Counted from the first letter of the stretch, positions 8,479-19,420 are shown. The stretch: DNA of 64,000 bases from Aldehydirespirator sp963662645 (GCA_963662645.2 OY759762.1:2418001-2482000), one strand, 5' to 3'. The notes: a model not told the origin generated them from the letters alone. A program made the numbers and translations.

Positions 8479-8789
8479 AACCGGACGCTACCGGCCTCCG
8501 GCGGGCTGACACCGATCCGGTCCATTCAGAACGCGCGCTCTTGGTTCATATCTGCCCGACGAACCAATCGGAGCCTGCTATGGCGCACATATTTCGGTCT
8601 TTGGCCAAGGGCATCAGTTCGTAGATCCGGCCGTTTGTACTGCCTGAAGCGCGGATTCGACAGGCCGTCCTCAGAGTGATACAATTATCCATAGCGATAT
8701 CTTCAACCTATCATAACTGTTCAAAGGTATAGCAGATGTCAATAGCCGTGCTCAAGTTCCGCCACCGGGGGGGGGGGTGGGAGAACTGT
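8479..8789. promoter_or_regulatory. AT-richer intergenic region between divergent sulfatase and LRR genes
   Basis: This 311-base gap must hold both divergent promoters. An inverted repeat TTGGTTC (8541-8547) / GAACCAA (8561-8567) lies on the sulfatase side. On the LRR side, 8680-8735 is AT-rich for this genome ('ACAATTATCCATAGCGATAT', 'CCTATCATAACTG') and is the likely promoter. No protein-coding gene is apparent in it. Confidence 0.5.
8767..8777 (+). repeat. Homopolymeric G11 tract upstream of the LRR gene start
   Basis: Eleven consecutive G residues lie between the AT-rich promoter region and the Shine-Dalgarno/ATG at 8790. If the upstream in-frame ATG at 8736 is ever used, the tract is coding and slippage would shift the frame. 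With the 8790 start it lies in the 5' leader. Confidence 0.85.
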
Positions 8790-10850
8790 ATGAGACTGAG
8801 CGTGGCCATCGTTGTGATAGTGGCTTGCAGTCTGACAGCTACACCCGTGGCTGGAGCTGCTACCGAAGTGTCATGTGCGAACATTTCCGACCGGAGCGCC
8901 CTCGTGGCGCTCTATGACGCTGCTGGCGGCCTCAACTGGAAGAACAACACCAACTGGAAGACCGACGAGCCCCTTGCAGAGTGGCACGGAGTGACCACCG
9001 GCGCGGATGGGCGCGTAATCAAACTCGACCTCTCCGGCAACAACCTGTCCGGGTCCCTACCCGCGGAGACATACTGTCTCACGAGCCTTGTCCTTCTGTA
9101 CCTCTACAATAATGGGCTAATCGGGCCGCTACCACCAGAGATCGGGAATCTCACCAATCTCACCTTTCTGAGCCTCGGGGGCAATGACTTGTCCGGTTCA
9201 ATACCACCCGAGATCGGTAGCCTCACGAAACTGACTCTATTGGGCTTCCCCCAAAATGACCTCTCGGGTCCAATTCCACCGGAGATCCTATCGCTTACGA
9301 ATCTCGAAATCCTCAACCTTAGTGGCAACGGACTATCGGGAGCAATGCCAGACCTGAGCTCGCTCACCAAACTCCATAATCTCAACCTTAGGGGCAACGG
9401 ATTATGGGGAGCAATGCCAGACCTGAGTTCGCTCACCAAACTCCAAGTCCTGCAGTTAGGCAACAACAACCTCTCAGGAACGCTACCTAGCTGGCTCGGA
9501 GGCCTTCATAACCCGCCGTTCAATCCGTCTCAGGTGACCACACAAATAGGCCTTTCAGGCAACTACTTGAATGGGACGCTTCCTGCTGAACTGCGTAAGC
9601 TCGTGAATGTCGCCTATGTGCAACTTGCTAGCAATAGTCTGAGCGGTCCGGTCCCTGATGAGTTGCGTGAAGTTGGGAGCGGCTTGCCGTCCTCGCTTCG
9701 TCAGATAGTAGGTCTTCCGTTGCACTTGAAGGGTAACGATGATGTGTGTCTGCCAGCGTCCTTGTCGGACTGGGCGCATTATCAGAAATTGATCGACTCT
9801 GGCGTGTCGGTTTGCGTCGATGGGGAGGACCCTGAGATACCGCCTGATTCTGTTCCCTCCCAGCCGAAGCAACTCGAGGTGACACCCGCTCCAGGGTCGT
9901 TGAGGGTGTCATGGGACAAGCCTGACGAGGGAACGCCGATCAGCCACTACGAGATCAGATGCCGGCGCAACGGCGGTGAGTGGTGGTTGTCGCCTCCGAC
10001 TGTCATCGCACCGAGAGCACCGCTAGTGGGGTTGAGTGCCGGAGAGAACTACGAAATGCAGGTGCGTGCTGTGAACAGCGTCGGAGCGGGACCTTGGTCG
10101 CAGTCGTCCTCAGGCAAGCCCTCCAACTCTGCGGCCATCCCTGAAGGCTGTGGGACAGTACCCCTTCCTATCGCAACACCAGCGACCGACACATGGAGAT
10201 GGCATGAGAGGTGGTATGAGCTGACGCCGGTGACAACACTGCCTCCGCTGGAGGACCATTTCGTCGACGACAACGACCTACCAATGCAAGACAAGATCAA
10301 CCAGATTGCGACAGCGGGAATCACTGTCGGCTGTGACGCCCAGCCTCCGTCGTTCTGCCCTGATCAGCCCGTCACGCGGGGCCAGTTGGCAATGTTCCTC
10401 ACGCGGGCCTTCCGGTTGATCCCTCCTGACGACTACACCGCCTTCAAAGACGCGGCACCCGACGACGCATCGTCGGCCGCCGTCGTGTTCGTGAGCGCCC
10501 TCGAGGCATGCGATGAGCAGCAGCATCTGTTCTGCCCCAGCCTCGCAGTGACGCGCGGCCAGGCCGCCGTTGCATTGGCTCGGGTGCTCAAGCTGGCCGC
10601 CCCAGAGGGCGAACCGGCGTTCTCCGACACTCCGGATCCTGTGACCCGCGACGCCGCGACCACGCTCGCCACCGTCGGAGTCGCGCTCGGCTGCGACGCG
10701 TCAGGCTCGAAGTTCTGCCCGCATGAGGTCCTCAGCCGCTATCACCTGGCCGTGTTGTTGGCCCGCGCCCGCGTGTGTCGCTGCGAGATGGTGCTCGGTG
10801 CCGGACTCGATGAGTGCCAACTCTGGTGGGCCCGCGCCCGCGCGAGGTGA
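8790..10850 (+). CDS. Secreted LRR - fibronectin III - S-layer-homology-like surface protein
   Basis: 686 aa from ATG 8790, chosen because it begins a clear signal peptide ('MRLSVAIVVIVACSLTATPVAGA') after GGGAGAA; an in-frame ATG at 8736 is less likely. Residues ~60-300 are plant-type leucine-rich repeats of ~23-24 aa ('LxLSGNxLSGxIPPEIxSLTxL'). Two adjacent units are a near-identical 69-base duplication from 9312 and 9381. Residues ~354-445 are a fibronectin III domain ('PGSLRVSWDKP', 'YEMQVRAVNSVGAGPWS'). Residues ~500-665 hold three SLH-like repeats ('GITVGCD...FCPDQPVTRGQLAMFLTRAF'). GC is visibly lower than in the neighbours, suggesting transfer. Likely role: cell-surface adhesion or host interaction. 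Confidence 0.85.
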   Translation: MRLSVAIVVIVACSLTATPVAGAATEVSCANISDRSALVALYDAAGGLNWKNNTNWKTDEPLAEWHGVTTGADGRVIKLDLSGNNLSGSLPAETYCLTSLVLLYLYNNGLIGPLPPEIGNLTNLTFLSLGGNDLSGSIPPEIGSLTKLTLLGFPQNDLSGPIPPEILSLTNLEILNLSGNGLSGAMPDLSSLTKLHNLNLRGNGLWGAMPDLSSLTKLQVLQLGNNNLSGTLPSWLGGLHNPPFNPSQVTTQIGLSGNYLNGTLPAELRKLVNVAYVQLASNSLSGPVPDELREVGSGLPSSLRQIVGLPLHLKGNDDVCLPASLSDWAHYQKLIDSGVSVCVDGEDPEIPPDSVPSQPKQLEVTPAPGSLRVSWDKPDEGTPISHYEIRCRRNGGEWWLSPPTVIAPRAPLVGLSAGENYEMQVRAVNSVGAGPWSQSSSGKPSNSAAIPEGCGTVPLPIATPATDTWRWHERWYELTPVTTLPPLEDHFVDDNDLPMQDKINQIATAGITVGCDAQPPSFCPDQPVTRGQLAMFLTRAFRLIPPDDYTAFKDAAPDDASSAAVVFVSALEACDEQQHLFCPSLAVTRGQAAVALARVLKLAAPEGEPAFSDTPDPVTRDAATTLATVGVALGCDASGSKFCPHEVLSRYHLAVLLARARVCRCEMVLGAGLDECQLWWARARAR

Positions 10851-10867
10851 CGACGCAGACGTCGGCG

Positions 10868-10897
10868 CTAGCCCTCGCCGATGAGGCGTTGGAGGGT
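10868..10897 (-). pseudogene. Remnant of a prfC 3' end
   Basis: On the minus strand this reads ACC CTC CAA CGC CTC ATC GGC GAG GGC TAG, i.e. TLQRLIGEG-stop. The intact prfC at 12385 ends TLERLIGEG-stop. Most bases over the ~30-base stretch match. It is not part of any open gene and lies just beyond the stop of the ATPase gene, so it looks like a displaced or duplicated prfC terminus. Confidence 0.6.
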
Positions 10898-10906
10898 GCG
10901 GCTGCG

Positions 10907-12196
10907 TTATCCCCAGAGTCCGCAGATCGGCACCGCTTCGATCCTGTCGTCGAGGCGGTAGCGGTGGGGGCCGGTGTGGAACACGACGCCTCCCGCGAAC
11001 TGCTCGGGCGGCAACCGGTCTCGCAGCCAGACGATATGGCGCGCATCGCGGGCGGTCGGCGCGCTCGAAGCCTTCACCTCGAAGGCGGCGACGCGCTGCC
11101 CGAACTCTGCGATCAAATCGATCTCGTGGTCGCCGCCGTGGTCCCGCAGGTGGAACAGGTGGACCCGCTTGACAGAGGATTCCGCCTCGGTGCGGAGTTG
11201 TGCGGCCACAAAGGTCTCGATTATGCGCCCCCTGGCCTCGGCATTCCGCTTGAGGTCGTCACGACCGATGCCCATGACCGACGCGGCCAGTCCGGAGTCG
11301 GTCACGTAGCGCTTCGGCATCGATATCAGTCGCTTGAGCCTCCTGGTGTGCCATGCGGGCAGGTCGGCCACTAGGCCGAGCACACTCAGCGTCTCGACGT
11401 AGGCCAGCGTCGTGCGGCGGTCGAGGCCGGCAATCTCGGCCAGCGATGTGTCGGTCGTGACACCGGCTGTGTTGAGCGCATGGGCGGTGAGGACCCGGCG
11501 CAACGATTCTGGACTTCTCCTTCTGCCGGCCTCGCTGCTGAGCTCCTCCAGGTCGCGGCTGACGGCTACGTCCACATACGTGCGCATCCAGTCGTCGCGG
11601 GCACCGGCAGCGGACGCCGCCAGGGCGCCGGGGAAGCCGCCGTCGAGGGCGATTTCCAGGTACCTCAGCACGTCGGGAGGGTCCGGCGGAACGCTGAATC
11701 GGTCGTCGTCGTCCCAACGGTCGAACAGCGCGGGCGCGGATGCGTCGCCGAACCGCTCGCGGCCCGTCAGGGGCCACAGCCGCGTGCGCAGCACCCTCCC
11801 GGTGAGGGGCCACTGGCCGATGTGCAGGTCATTGCGAGCCGATCCCGTAACGATGAAGCGCCCCGGCGGTGCCAGCGAGGCGTCGACGGCACGCTTCACG
11901 GCCAGCAGAACCTGAGGCGCGTGCTGCCATTCGTCGATAAGCAGCGGGAAAGGGCCCTCCCGGATGGCGGCGTCAGGGTCGTCGAGCGCGATCCCGCGCT
12001 CGGCTTCGCGGTCTAGGCGCAACGCGGCCCGCGCATGGCGCGAGGCAGTTGTGGTCTTGCCAACGGCCCGAGGTCCGGTGATGAACTCCGCGGGCCATGC
12101 GGCCAGATGCCGCGCCAGGATGCTGTCGGCTATGCGGGTGGTGTAGCCGTCGATCTCGTGCTCCTGTCGTTTGTGCCGACCTCCGGCCAGCTCCAA
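10907..12196 (-). CDS. AAA-fold ATPase with DUF4143-type C-terminal domain
   Basis: 429 aa. The N-terminal AAA_14-like domain has Walker A 'GPRAVGKTTT' and Walker B 'FPLLIDEWQHAP', followed by the sensor-like 'FIVTGSARND'. The C-terminal half has the DUF4143 pattern: 'LDRRTTLAYVETLSVLGLVADLPAW', 'KRYVTDSGLAASVMG', 'RGRIIETFVAAQL', and the nuclease-like 'GDHEIDLIAEFGQRVAAFEVKAS' (D-x(n)-E-x-K). The only in-frame start near the domain is TTG at 12196. Such genes are often found singly in islands, and their function is poorly known; a toxin or defence role is sometimes proposed. It is flanked by tandem repeats and a prfC-end remnant. Confidence 0.85.
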   Translation of the reverse strand: MELAGGRHKRQEHEIDGYTTRIADSILARHLAAWPAEFITGPRAVGKTTTASRHARAALRLDREAERGIALDDPDAAIREGPFPLLIDEWQHAPQVLLAVKRAVDASLAPPGRFIVTGSARNDLHIGQWPLTGRVLRTRLWPLTGRERFGDASAPALFDRWDDDDRFSVPPDPPDVLRYLEIALDGGFPGALAASAAGARDDWMRTYVDVAVSRDLEELSSEAGRRRSPESLRRVLTAHALNTAGVTTDTSLAEIAGLDRRTTLAYVETLSVLGLVADLPAWHTRRLKRLISMPKRYVTDSGLAASVMGIGRDDLKRNAEARGRIIETFVAAQLRTEAESSVKRVHLFHLRDHGGDHEIDLIAEFGQRVAAFEVKASSAPTARDARHIVWLRDRLPPEQFAGGVVFHTGPHRYRLDDRIEAVPICGLWG

Positions 12197-12300
12197 TTCA
12201 TGTACAGATTCGCAGGCTAGTTCTTGTCTATTTCACGGCCAACTTCATGTACAGATTAGCAGGCTAGTTCTTGTCTATTTCACGGCCAACTTCATGCACA
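12197..12300. repeat. 47-base tandem repeat, 2.2 copies, upstream of the ATPase gene
   Basis: Units 12197-12243 and 12244-12290 are almost identical (TTCATGTACAGATT, then GCAGGCTAGTTCTTGTCTA, then TTTCACGGCCAAC). A third partial copy begins at 12291. They lie in the leader of the minus-strand ATPase gene and carry stops in its frame, so they are non-coding there. Confidence 0.9.
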
Positions 12301-12384
12301 AGACAACGAATTCTGCTGGCTGATGCCGCGCCGACGGACTCTGCATCCGGGGCGGAAGGACCGCTGTCAGCGCACGGTTGAGCG

Positions 12385-13998
<1,614 letters not shown>

Positions 13999-14103
13999 GC
14001 CCTAAGTGTGGCCCCACACAGCCCGGCCGCGTCGCTCAGACGCGATGCTCGTCGTCGTGAGCGTACTGTAAGTCGAGGCGCCGGAACGGAAGGAGCGTGG
14101 GCT

Positions 14104-14529
14104 ATGGACAGCTTCGATCTCGGGAGCTTGAACTATTGGGCGATCCTGGTGGCGGTGGTGTTCAACCAGGCGCTGGGCGCTGCCTGGTACACCACGCTGG
14201 CCAAGCCGTGGATGGCCGAGGTCGGCCTGACCGCCGACGACATGGAGGCCATGAAGGGAACGCCCCGGCAGTGGTACCCGTACGTGCTCGCCGTGGCAGC
14301 GGCCATCGTGTTCACGCTCGGACTGGCCCTGCTCGCTCAAGGCTTGGGGGTGGACAGCGCAGGCGAGGGCCTCGGCTTGGGCCTGCTGGCCGCAGTCGGG
14401 TTCATCTTCACCTCCAACGCCATCAACTACGCCTTTGAGGGCCGCAGCCTCAAGCTGTTCGCCATCAACAGCGGGTATCCGCTCATCTCCTACGGCGTCA
14501 TCGGCATCCTGCTCGGCGTCTGGACATAG
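14104..14529 (+). CDS. DUF1761 family membrane protein
   Basis: 141 aa with AAGGAG upstream of ATG 14104. Four predicted membrane helices start at roughly residues 10, 60, 88 and 120. The pattern 'NYWAILVAVVFNQALGAAWY' with 'AINYAFEGRSLKLFAINSGYPLISYGVIGILLG' matches DUF1761, small membrane proteins of unknown function. It stands alone; the next plus-strand operon has its own promoter region. Confidence 0.75.
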   Translation: MDSFDLGSLNYWAILVAVVFNQALGAAWYTTLAKPWMAEVGLTADDMEAMKGTPRQWYPYVLAVAAAIVFTLGLALLAQGLGVDSAGEGLGLGLLAAVGFIFTSNAINYAFEGRSLKLFAINSGYPLISYGVIGILLGVWT

Positions 14530-14559
14530 CCCGGTCACCAACGATGGCGTGTGACTTCG

Positions 14560-14613
14560 GCCGCCTCCCAACATCGCCGAGCTAAGGCCGGTCTGGAGGC
14601 GGCGGTATACAAT
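14560..14613 (+). promoter_or_regulatory. Inverted repeat and -10-like promoter before the carboxylase-like operon
   Basis: A perfect 9-base inverted repeat GCCGCCTCC (14560-14568) / GGAGGCGGC (14595-14603) is followed at once by TATACAAT (14606-14613), the best -10-like sequence in this gap, 34 bases before the GTG of the first operon gene. The dyad may be a terminator of the preceding gene or an operator. Confidence 0.45.
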
Positions 14614-14647
14614 CCGGCCACTAGCGGCGGCGGGGGAGGATCGCTGC

Positions 14648-14983
14648 GTGGCCACGGACTCCGGCGCCGGGCGGCGGCGCATCACTGAGGCGCTGGACCT
14701 CGACACCGATACCCGGCGGTGGGTGTGCAACCGGTGTGGGCACGATCTCGGGCCGGCTGAGCGGAACTACAAGGAGGGCTGCCTCGTCTACGACCGCGAC
14801 CCGCGAGAGATCCACATTCCGTTCGACCCGCCCACCGAGTTCGGGTTCAGCCCCGACCCGGACTGGTGCCGGATCGTGGAGTTCTACTGCGGTGGCTGCG
14901 CGGTGATGTTCGACGTTGAGTACCTGCCACCCGGGCATCCCATCACTCACGACATAGAACTCGACCTCGATGCCATCTGTTGA
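14648..14983 (+). CDS. Acetone carboxylase gamma-subunit-like zinc protein
   Basis: 111 aa starting with GTG. The segment 'RWVCNRCGHDLGPAERNYKEGCLVYDRD' resembles the gamma subunit of acetone carboxylase and the small Zn subunit of acetophenone carboxylase. A second metal pair, 'EFYCGGCAVMFDVEYLPPGHP', completes a four-Cys site. The gene overlaps the HyuA start by 14 bases, so co-translation is likely. It should be a small structural/metal subunit of the complex formed with the HyuA and HyuB proteins. Confidence 0.75.
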   Translation: MATDSGAGRRRITEALDLDTDTRRWVCNRCGHDLGPAERNYKEGCLVYDRDPREIHIPFDPPTEFGFSPDPDWCRIVEFYCGGCAVMFDVEYLPPGHPITHDIELDLDAIC

Positions 14984-17228
14984 CCCCGCCGGGCCGAGCC
15001 TGCTCGACGTCGATATCGGGGGGACGTTCACTGACGCCTTCGTGGTGCTGGGCGGGCGGCAGGCCACTGGCAAGTCGCTGACCACCCACGCCGACCTGTC
15101 CGACGGCATGATCGCCGCCATTGGCGAGGCGGCCCGGCGCCTGGGCTGCGACCCGGCCGACGCCTTCTCGGCGGCCGACGCGGTCAAGTACTCCACCACC
15201 GTCGGCACCAACGCCCTGATCGAGCGGACCGGCCCCAAGGTGGGGCTCATCACCACCGCGGGCCAGGAGGACACCGTTCATGTGGCCCGCTCCCGCTCGT
15301 GGGCCGACGGCATGCCCCTGGAGGTCCAGATCGACCGCACCCGGGCCCAGCGGCCCGACGACCTCGTGCCCCGGACGCTGCGGGTGGGGGTGCGCGAGCG
15401 CATCGACTGTTTCGGCCGGGTGCTCATGCCGCTGAGCACCGGCGACGTGCTGGCTGCAGCCGACCACTTGGTGCGCCAGGGCGTGAGAGCCATCGCGGTG
15501 TGCCTGGCGTGGTCGTTCATGAACCCGAGCCACGAGCAGCAGGTGGCCGAGATCGTGCGGCGGGAGTACCCCGACTCGGTGCTGGGCCGCTGTCCGGTGC
15601 TGCTGTCGTCGGAGGTGGCCCCCCGCCTCGACGAGTACCGGCGCAGCATCACCACCATCCTCAGTGCCTTCCTGGCCCCCGACACCGAGCAGCACGTCAT
15701 CGACCTCGGCGACCGGCTGCGGGCCCTGGGATGCCGCAAGCCGCTGCTGGTGGCCCGCAACATCGGCGGTGTGGCCTCGCCCAGCCGCACCACCGCCCTG
15801 CACCTCCTAGGCAGCGGGCCGGTCGCCGGTCTGGCTGGCGCGGCGGTAATGGCCCGCGACTACGGCCTCGACCGGGTCATCACCGCCGACATGGGCGGCA
15901 CCAGCTTCGACGTGGGCCTGGTGATCGACGGCCAGGACCGCAACTATGAGTTCGACCCGGTGATCGACCGCTGGCGGGTGCATCTGCCGGTCATCGCCAA
16001 CTACTCGATCGGTGCGGGCGGCGGCTCGATCGCGCGCCTCACCGACACCGGCGAGTTGCGGGTCGGGCCCCGCAGCGCCGGCGCCATGCCCGGACCGGCC
16101 TGCTACTCCCAGGGCGGAACCGAGCCGACAGTGACCGACGCCGACGTGGTGCTGGGCTTCATCGACCCCGACCGCTTCCTGGGCGGAACCATGCCGCTCA
16201 GCCGGCGTAGAGCCGAGCGGGCCCTGCAGCGCCGCATCGCCGATCCGCTGGGCGTCGACACGGTTGAGGCGGCGCTGCGGGTGCGGCGCCTGATCGACGG
16301 CGTGATGGGCCAGGAGATCTACCGCCAGACCGCCCTGGAGGGTCACGACCCCCGCGACTTCACCATGTTCGCCTTTGGCGGGGCCGGGCCGGTGCACGCC
16401 GCCGCCATCGCCGGATACGCCGATGTGAACACGGTGGCCACCTTCCCCCACGGCAGCGAGTTCAACGCCTACGGGGTGGCCACCATGGGTGTCATGCAGA
16501 CCTACGAGCGCACCCGCATGGTCCAGTTGTTCGACGGTGACGACTACACCGACGCCGGCGGTGCCTTCAACGAGATGGTGCACGGGCTCCTGTCCCTGGC
16601 CGAGCGGGACATGGCCGAGGAGGGATTCGGCATGGACTCGGTGACCCTGCGGCTGGAGCTGGACATGAACTATGGGGGCCAGCACCACACCGTCCGGCTC
16701 GAGTCGCCCCGGCTGCTGCTAGAGAGCGCCGACGATGTGGTAGCAGTGTGCGACGCCTTCAACGAGGTGTTCGCCGCGGCCTACGGCGCGGGGTCCATCC
16801 ACCCCTACGGCGGGATCCTGGTCCAGCTGTTCCGGCTGGTGGCCGGCGCTTCGGGCTACCGGCTGGAGGCCCGGCCCCGACCCGTCGCCGCCGCGGCCGG
16901 GGCCTCTCAGGCGTTTACGGCCGGTGGCCTCGATGCGGGCCCGTCGCGTGGCGGCGCGGGCGAGGCGACGACTCGTCGCGGCAGTGCTGCCGGCCTCGGA
17001 GTCGGCCTGGCCGTGTCGCCGCGGGGCGAGCGCCAAGTCTGTTGGCCTGGAGCAGGTCCGGTCGTCACCCCGGTGTATGACCGCGGTCGGCTGTCGGAAG
17101 GATTCTCAACCGAGGGGCCTGCGCTGATGGAGGACGTCGACACGGTGGTGGCGGTGCCCCCGGGATGGACTTACACCCTCGACGAGCAGCGCACCGGCTG
17201 GCTCACCGCCCCGGAGGCGAGCCCGTGA
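14970..17228 (+). CDS. HyuA-type ATP-dependent carboxylase/hydantoinase subunit (copy 1)
   Basis: 752 aa. The N-terminus 'LLDVDIGGTFTDAFVVLGG' is the phosphate-binding loop of the hydantoinaseA/oxoprolinase actin-like ATPase fold. 'YSTTVGTNALIERTGPKVGLITTAG' and 'ITADMGGTSFDVGLVIDG' are the further family signatures, and 'AFGGAGPVHAAAIAGY' is the C-terminal one. In acetone and acetophenone carboxylases this subunit uses ATP to phosphorylate substrate and/or bicarbonate. The C-terminal region near 625-690 is Ala/Gly/Arg-rich and may be a linker. It is coupled on both sides (14-base overlap upstream, GTGA downstream). Confidence 0.9.
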   Translation: MPSVDPAGPSLLDVDIGGTFTDAFVVLGGRQATGKSLTTHADLSDGMIAAIGEAARRLGCDPADAFSAADAVKYSTTVGTNALIERTGPKVGLITTAGQEDTVHVARSRSWADGMPLEVQIDRTRAQRPDDLVPRTLRVGVRERIDCFGRVLMPLSTGDVLAAADHLVRQGVRAIAVCLAWSFMNPSHEQQVAEIVRREYPDSVLGRCPVLLSSEVAPRLDEYRRSITTILSAFLAPDTEQHVIDLGDRLRALGCRKPLLVARNIGGVASPSRTTALHLLGSGPVAGLAGAAVMARDYGLDRVITADMGGTSFDVGLVIDGQDRNYEFDPVIDRWRVHLPVIANYSIGAGGGSIARLTDTGELRVGPRSAGAMPGPACYSQGGTEPTVTDADVVLGFIDPDRFLGGTMPLSRRRAERALQRRIADPLGVDTVEAALRVRRLIDGVMGQEIYRQTALEGHDPRDFTMFAFGGAGPVHAAAIAGYADVNTVATFPHGSEFNAYGVATMGVMQTYERTRMVQLFDGDDYTDAGGAFNEMVHGLLSLAERDMAEEGFGMDSVTLRLELDMNYGGQHHTVRLESPRLLLESADDVVAVCDAFNEVFAAAYGAGSIHPYGGILVQLFRLVAGASGYRLEARPRPVAAAAGASQAFTAGGLDAGPSRGGAGEATTRRGSAAGLGVGLAVSPRGERQVCWPGAGPVVTPVYDRGRLSEGFSTEGPALMEDVDTVVAVPPGWTYTLDEQRTGWLTAPEASP

Positions 17229-19420
17229 CCGCAGTGCCAACTTCGGCTGCCCGGCTGCTGGATGTGGCCGCCATGGGCCTCGAGGAGCGGATCGCCCGCT
17301 TCGGGCGGCCGCTGATGAAGCCCGGCCCCGGCCTCGACCCCGAAGTGTTGCACCGGGAGGTTCTGGAGGATCCCACCGAGCTGGAGCTGGCCGGGGAGGG
17401 CAGCCTCGACCCGGTCGACCTCGAGATCTTCCTGCACAAGCTCGACTCGATCATCGACGACGGCCGCGACGTGTGCAAGTACCTGAGCATGGCCGAGATG
17501 CTCCAGGCCGGGGATCTCGGCGTGGGCATCTTCACCGCCCAGGGCGACCTGGCCGGCATGTCCACCGGGGTGATCCTGCACGCCTTGCTGCACTACGGCC
17601 CGGTCAAGTATGTGCTCAAGCACTACGTCGACGATCCCACCGTCGGGCTGGCCGACGGCGACATATTCTTCTTCAACGACCCCGACGCCGGCGGCGTCCA
17701 CACCTACGACCACTTCCTGATGATGCCGGTGTTCGCGGACGGCGAGCTGCTGGCCTGGGTGGCCTGCGGGGGTCACCAGGGCGAGACCGGCTCGCGCTCG
17801 CCCGGCGGCTGGTCGCCCGAGATCGGCACCCGCTACGAGGAGGGCCTGCACATCACCCCGCTGCGGGTGGGAACCGACTCCCGGTTCCACACCGACCACC
17901 TCGAGTTCCTGTTGAACTCGGTGCGCACCCCCCGCCAGAACTCCCTGGACATGAAGGCCCGCCTGGCGGTGTGCGTGCGGCTGCGCCAGCAGCTGCTGCG
18001 GGAGGTGGAGCGCCGGGGTGCGGCCTTCGTGGCCGCCGGGCTGCGCCAGTCGATCAAGACGTCGGCCGCCCTGGCCCGCCGCCGCATCGCCAGCTTCAAC
18101 GACGGCGTCTACCGGTCGGTGGTGTTTCTCGACACCATCGGCATCTCAGACGGGCTGATCCGCCTGCCCGTCGAGCTGCACAAGCGGGGCGACGAGCTGG
18201 TGATCGACATGGCCGGCGCCTCGCCCGAGCCCCGCATCGGTCCGTTCCACCTGCGGTGGCACCTGGCCCGGGCCGCCTCGGCCGCCGCGCTGTTCCCAAC
18301 AGTGTTCCGGGGCCTGCGATGGTCGATCGGGCTGTTCGACCCGATCAAGCTGACCGCCCCGCCGAGCATCGTCAACGCCCCCGGCCGCGACTCCGGCACC
18401 GGCTCGGGCAGCCACACCGGGCGGGTGGTGGTGCAGGGTCTGCTGCTGGCGGCCATGCGGATGCTGCACGACAGCCCGCACCGCAACGGGGTGACAGCGC
18501 CGTTCGCTGAGAACCTGCTGCTGATCCAGTTCGGCGGCACCGGCCAGTACGGCAACCAGATCGCGGGCGGTCCCGCCAACGGCAACGCCACCGGCCAGGG
18601 TGCCCGCTTCGACCTCGACGGCGAGCACAGCGCTGGGTTCTTCTGGGCCATGGTGGTGGACTGCCCCGGGCCCGAGGAGCAGGAGCGCAAGTTCCCGTGG
18701 GTGTACCTGTTCCGCAACCGCTTCGACCGCGACGTGTGCGGGCTGGGCCGGTACCGGGGCGGGGTGGGCCTCACCGACTGCTTCGTGATCCACGGCACGC
18801 CCCGTCTGAGCAGCAACTCCGTGGGCACGGGCAGCCGCTTCACCAAGAACTACGGGCTGTTCGGGGGCTACTCGGGCGCGGCCCAGCCCCGCATCATCAT
18901 CCGGGACTCCGACGCCAAGGAACTGATGGCCGCCGGGGCTGACGACCTGCCCATGAGCGTGAGGGAGCTGGCCGACCGGCGCCGCATATCGGGGGACTAC
19001 GCATTCGGGCACACCAACTCCGAGGGCGAGACGGTCAGCGACGGCGATGTCGTGGTGCTGGCCCGGGGATGCGGCGGCGGCTACGGAGACGTGCTGGAGC
19101 GCGACCCCGAAGCCGTGCTGGGCGACATCACCGACGGCATTACCTCGCCCGAGCTGGCGTTCCGGCTCTACGGCGTGGTGCTGGCCCAGGGCCGCGACCG
19201 GGTCGACGTCGCGGCCACCGAAGCCCGCCGGACCGGGATCCGGGCTGAGCGCAAGCGCCTCGGCCGCCCCTACTCGGAGTTCCTGGCCGATTGGTCGCAG
19301 CGCAGGCCCCCGGATGACGCGCTGCGCCACTACGGCGAATTCCCGGTGCCCGCGCAGGTGATCGATGACCGCGAATACCCGGTCGAGCCGCGTTCCGAAG
19401 GCGGGTCATGGCACCGATGA
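17225..19420 (+). CDS. HyuB-type carboxylase/hydantoinase subunit
   Basis: 731 aa from GTG 17225, which overlaps the HyuA stop as GTGA. It has hydantoinase B/oxoprolinase landmarks: 'DPVDLEIFLHKLDSIIDDGRD', 'IFFFNDPDAGGVHTYDHFLMMPVF', 'VACGGHQGETGSRSPGG' and 'LGRYRGGVGLTDCFVIHG'. The 'DPDAGGVHTYDH' segment supplies likely metal ligands. In acetone carboxylase the matching subunit carries the Mn-dependent carboxylation site. Its length fits the family. Confidence 0.9.
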   Translation: MTAVPTSAARLLDVAAMGLEERIARFGRPLMKPGPGLDPEVLHREVLEDPTELELAGEGSLDPVDLEIFLHKLDSIIDDGRDVCKYLSMAEMLQAGDLGVGIFTAQGDLAGMSTGVILHALLHYGPVKYVLKHYVDDPTVGLADGDIFFFNDPDAGGVHTYDHFLMMPVFADGELLAWVACGGHQGETGSRSPGGWSPEIGTRYEEGLHITPLRVGTDSRFHTDHLEFLLNSVRTPRQNSLDMKARLAVCVRLRQQLLREVERRGAAFVAAGLRQSIKTSAALARRRIASFNDGVYRSVVFLDTIGISDGLIRLPVELHKRGDELVIDMAGASPEPRIGPFHLRWHLARAASAAALFPTVFRGLRWSIGLFDPIKLTAPPSIVNAPGRDSGTGSGSHTGRVVVQGLLLAAMRMLHDSPHRNGVTAPFAENLLLIQFGGTGQYGNQIAGGPANGNATGQGARFDLDGEHSAGFFWAMVVDCPGPEEQERKFPWVYLFRNRFDRDVCGLGRYRGGVGLTDCFVIHGTPRLSSNSVGTGSRFTKNYGLFGGYSGAAQPRIIIRDSDAKELMAAGADDLPMSVRELADRRRISGDYAFGHTNSEGETVSDGDVVVLARGCGGGYGDVLERDPEAVLGDITDGITSPELAFRLYGVVLAQGRDRVDVAATEARRTGIRAERKRLGRPYSEFLADWSQRRPPDDALRHYGEFPVPAQVIDDREYPVEPRSEGGSWHR

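Noticed and set aside
12197..12300. CRISPR array
   Set aside because: The repeats are directly tandem with no spacers, and no cas genes are present anywhere in the window.
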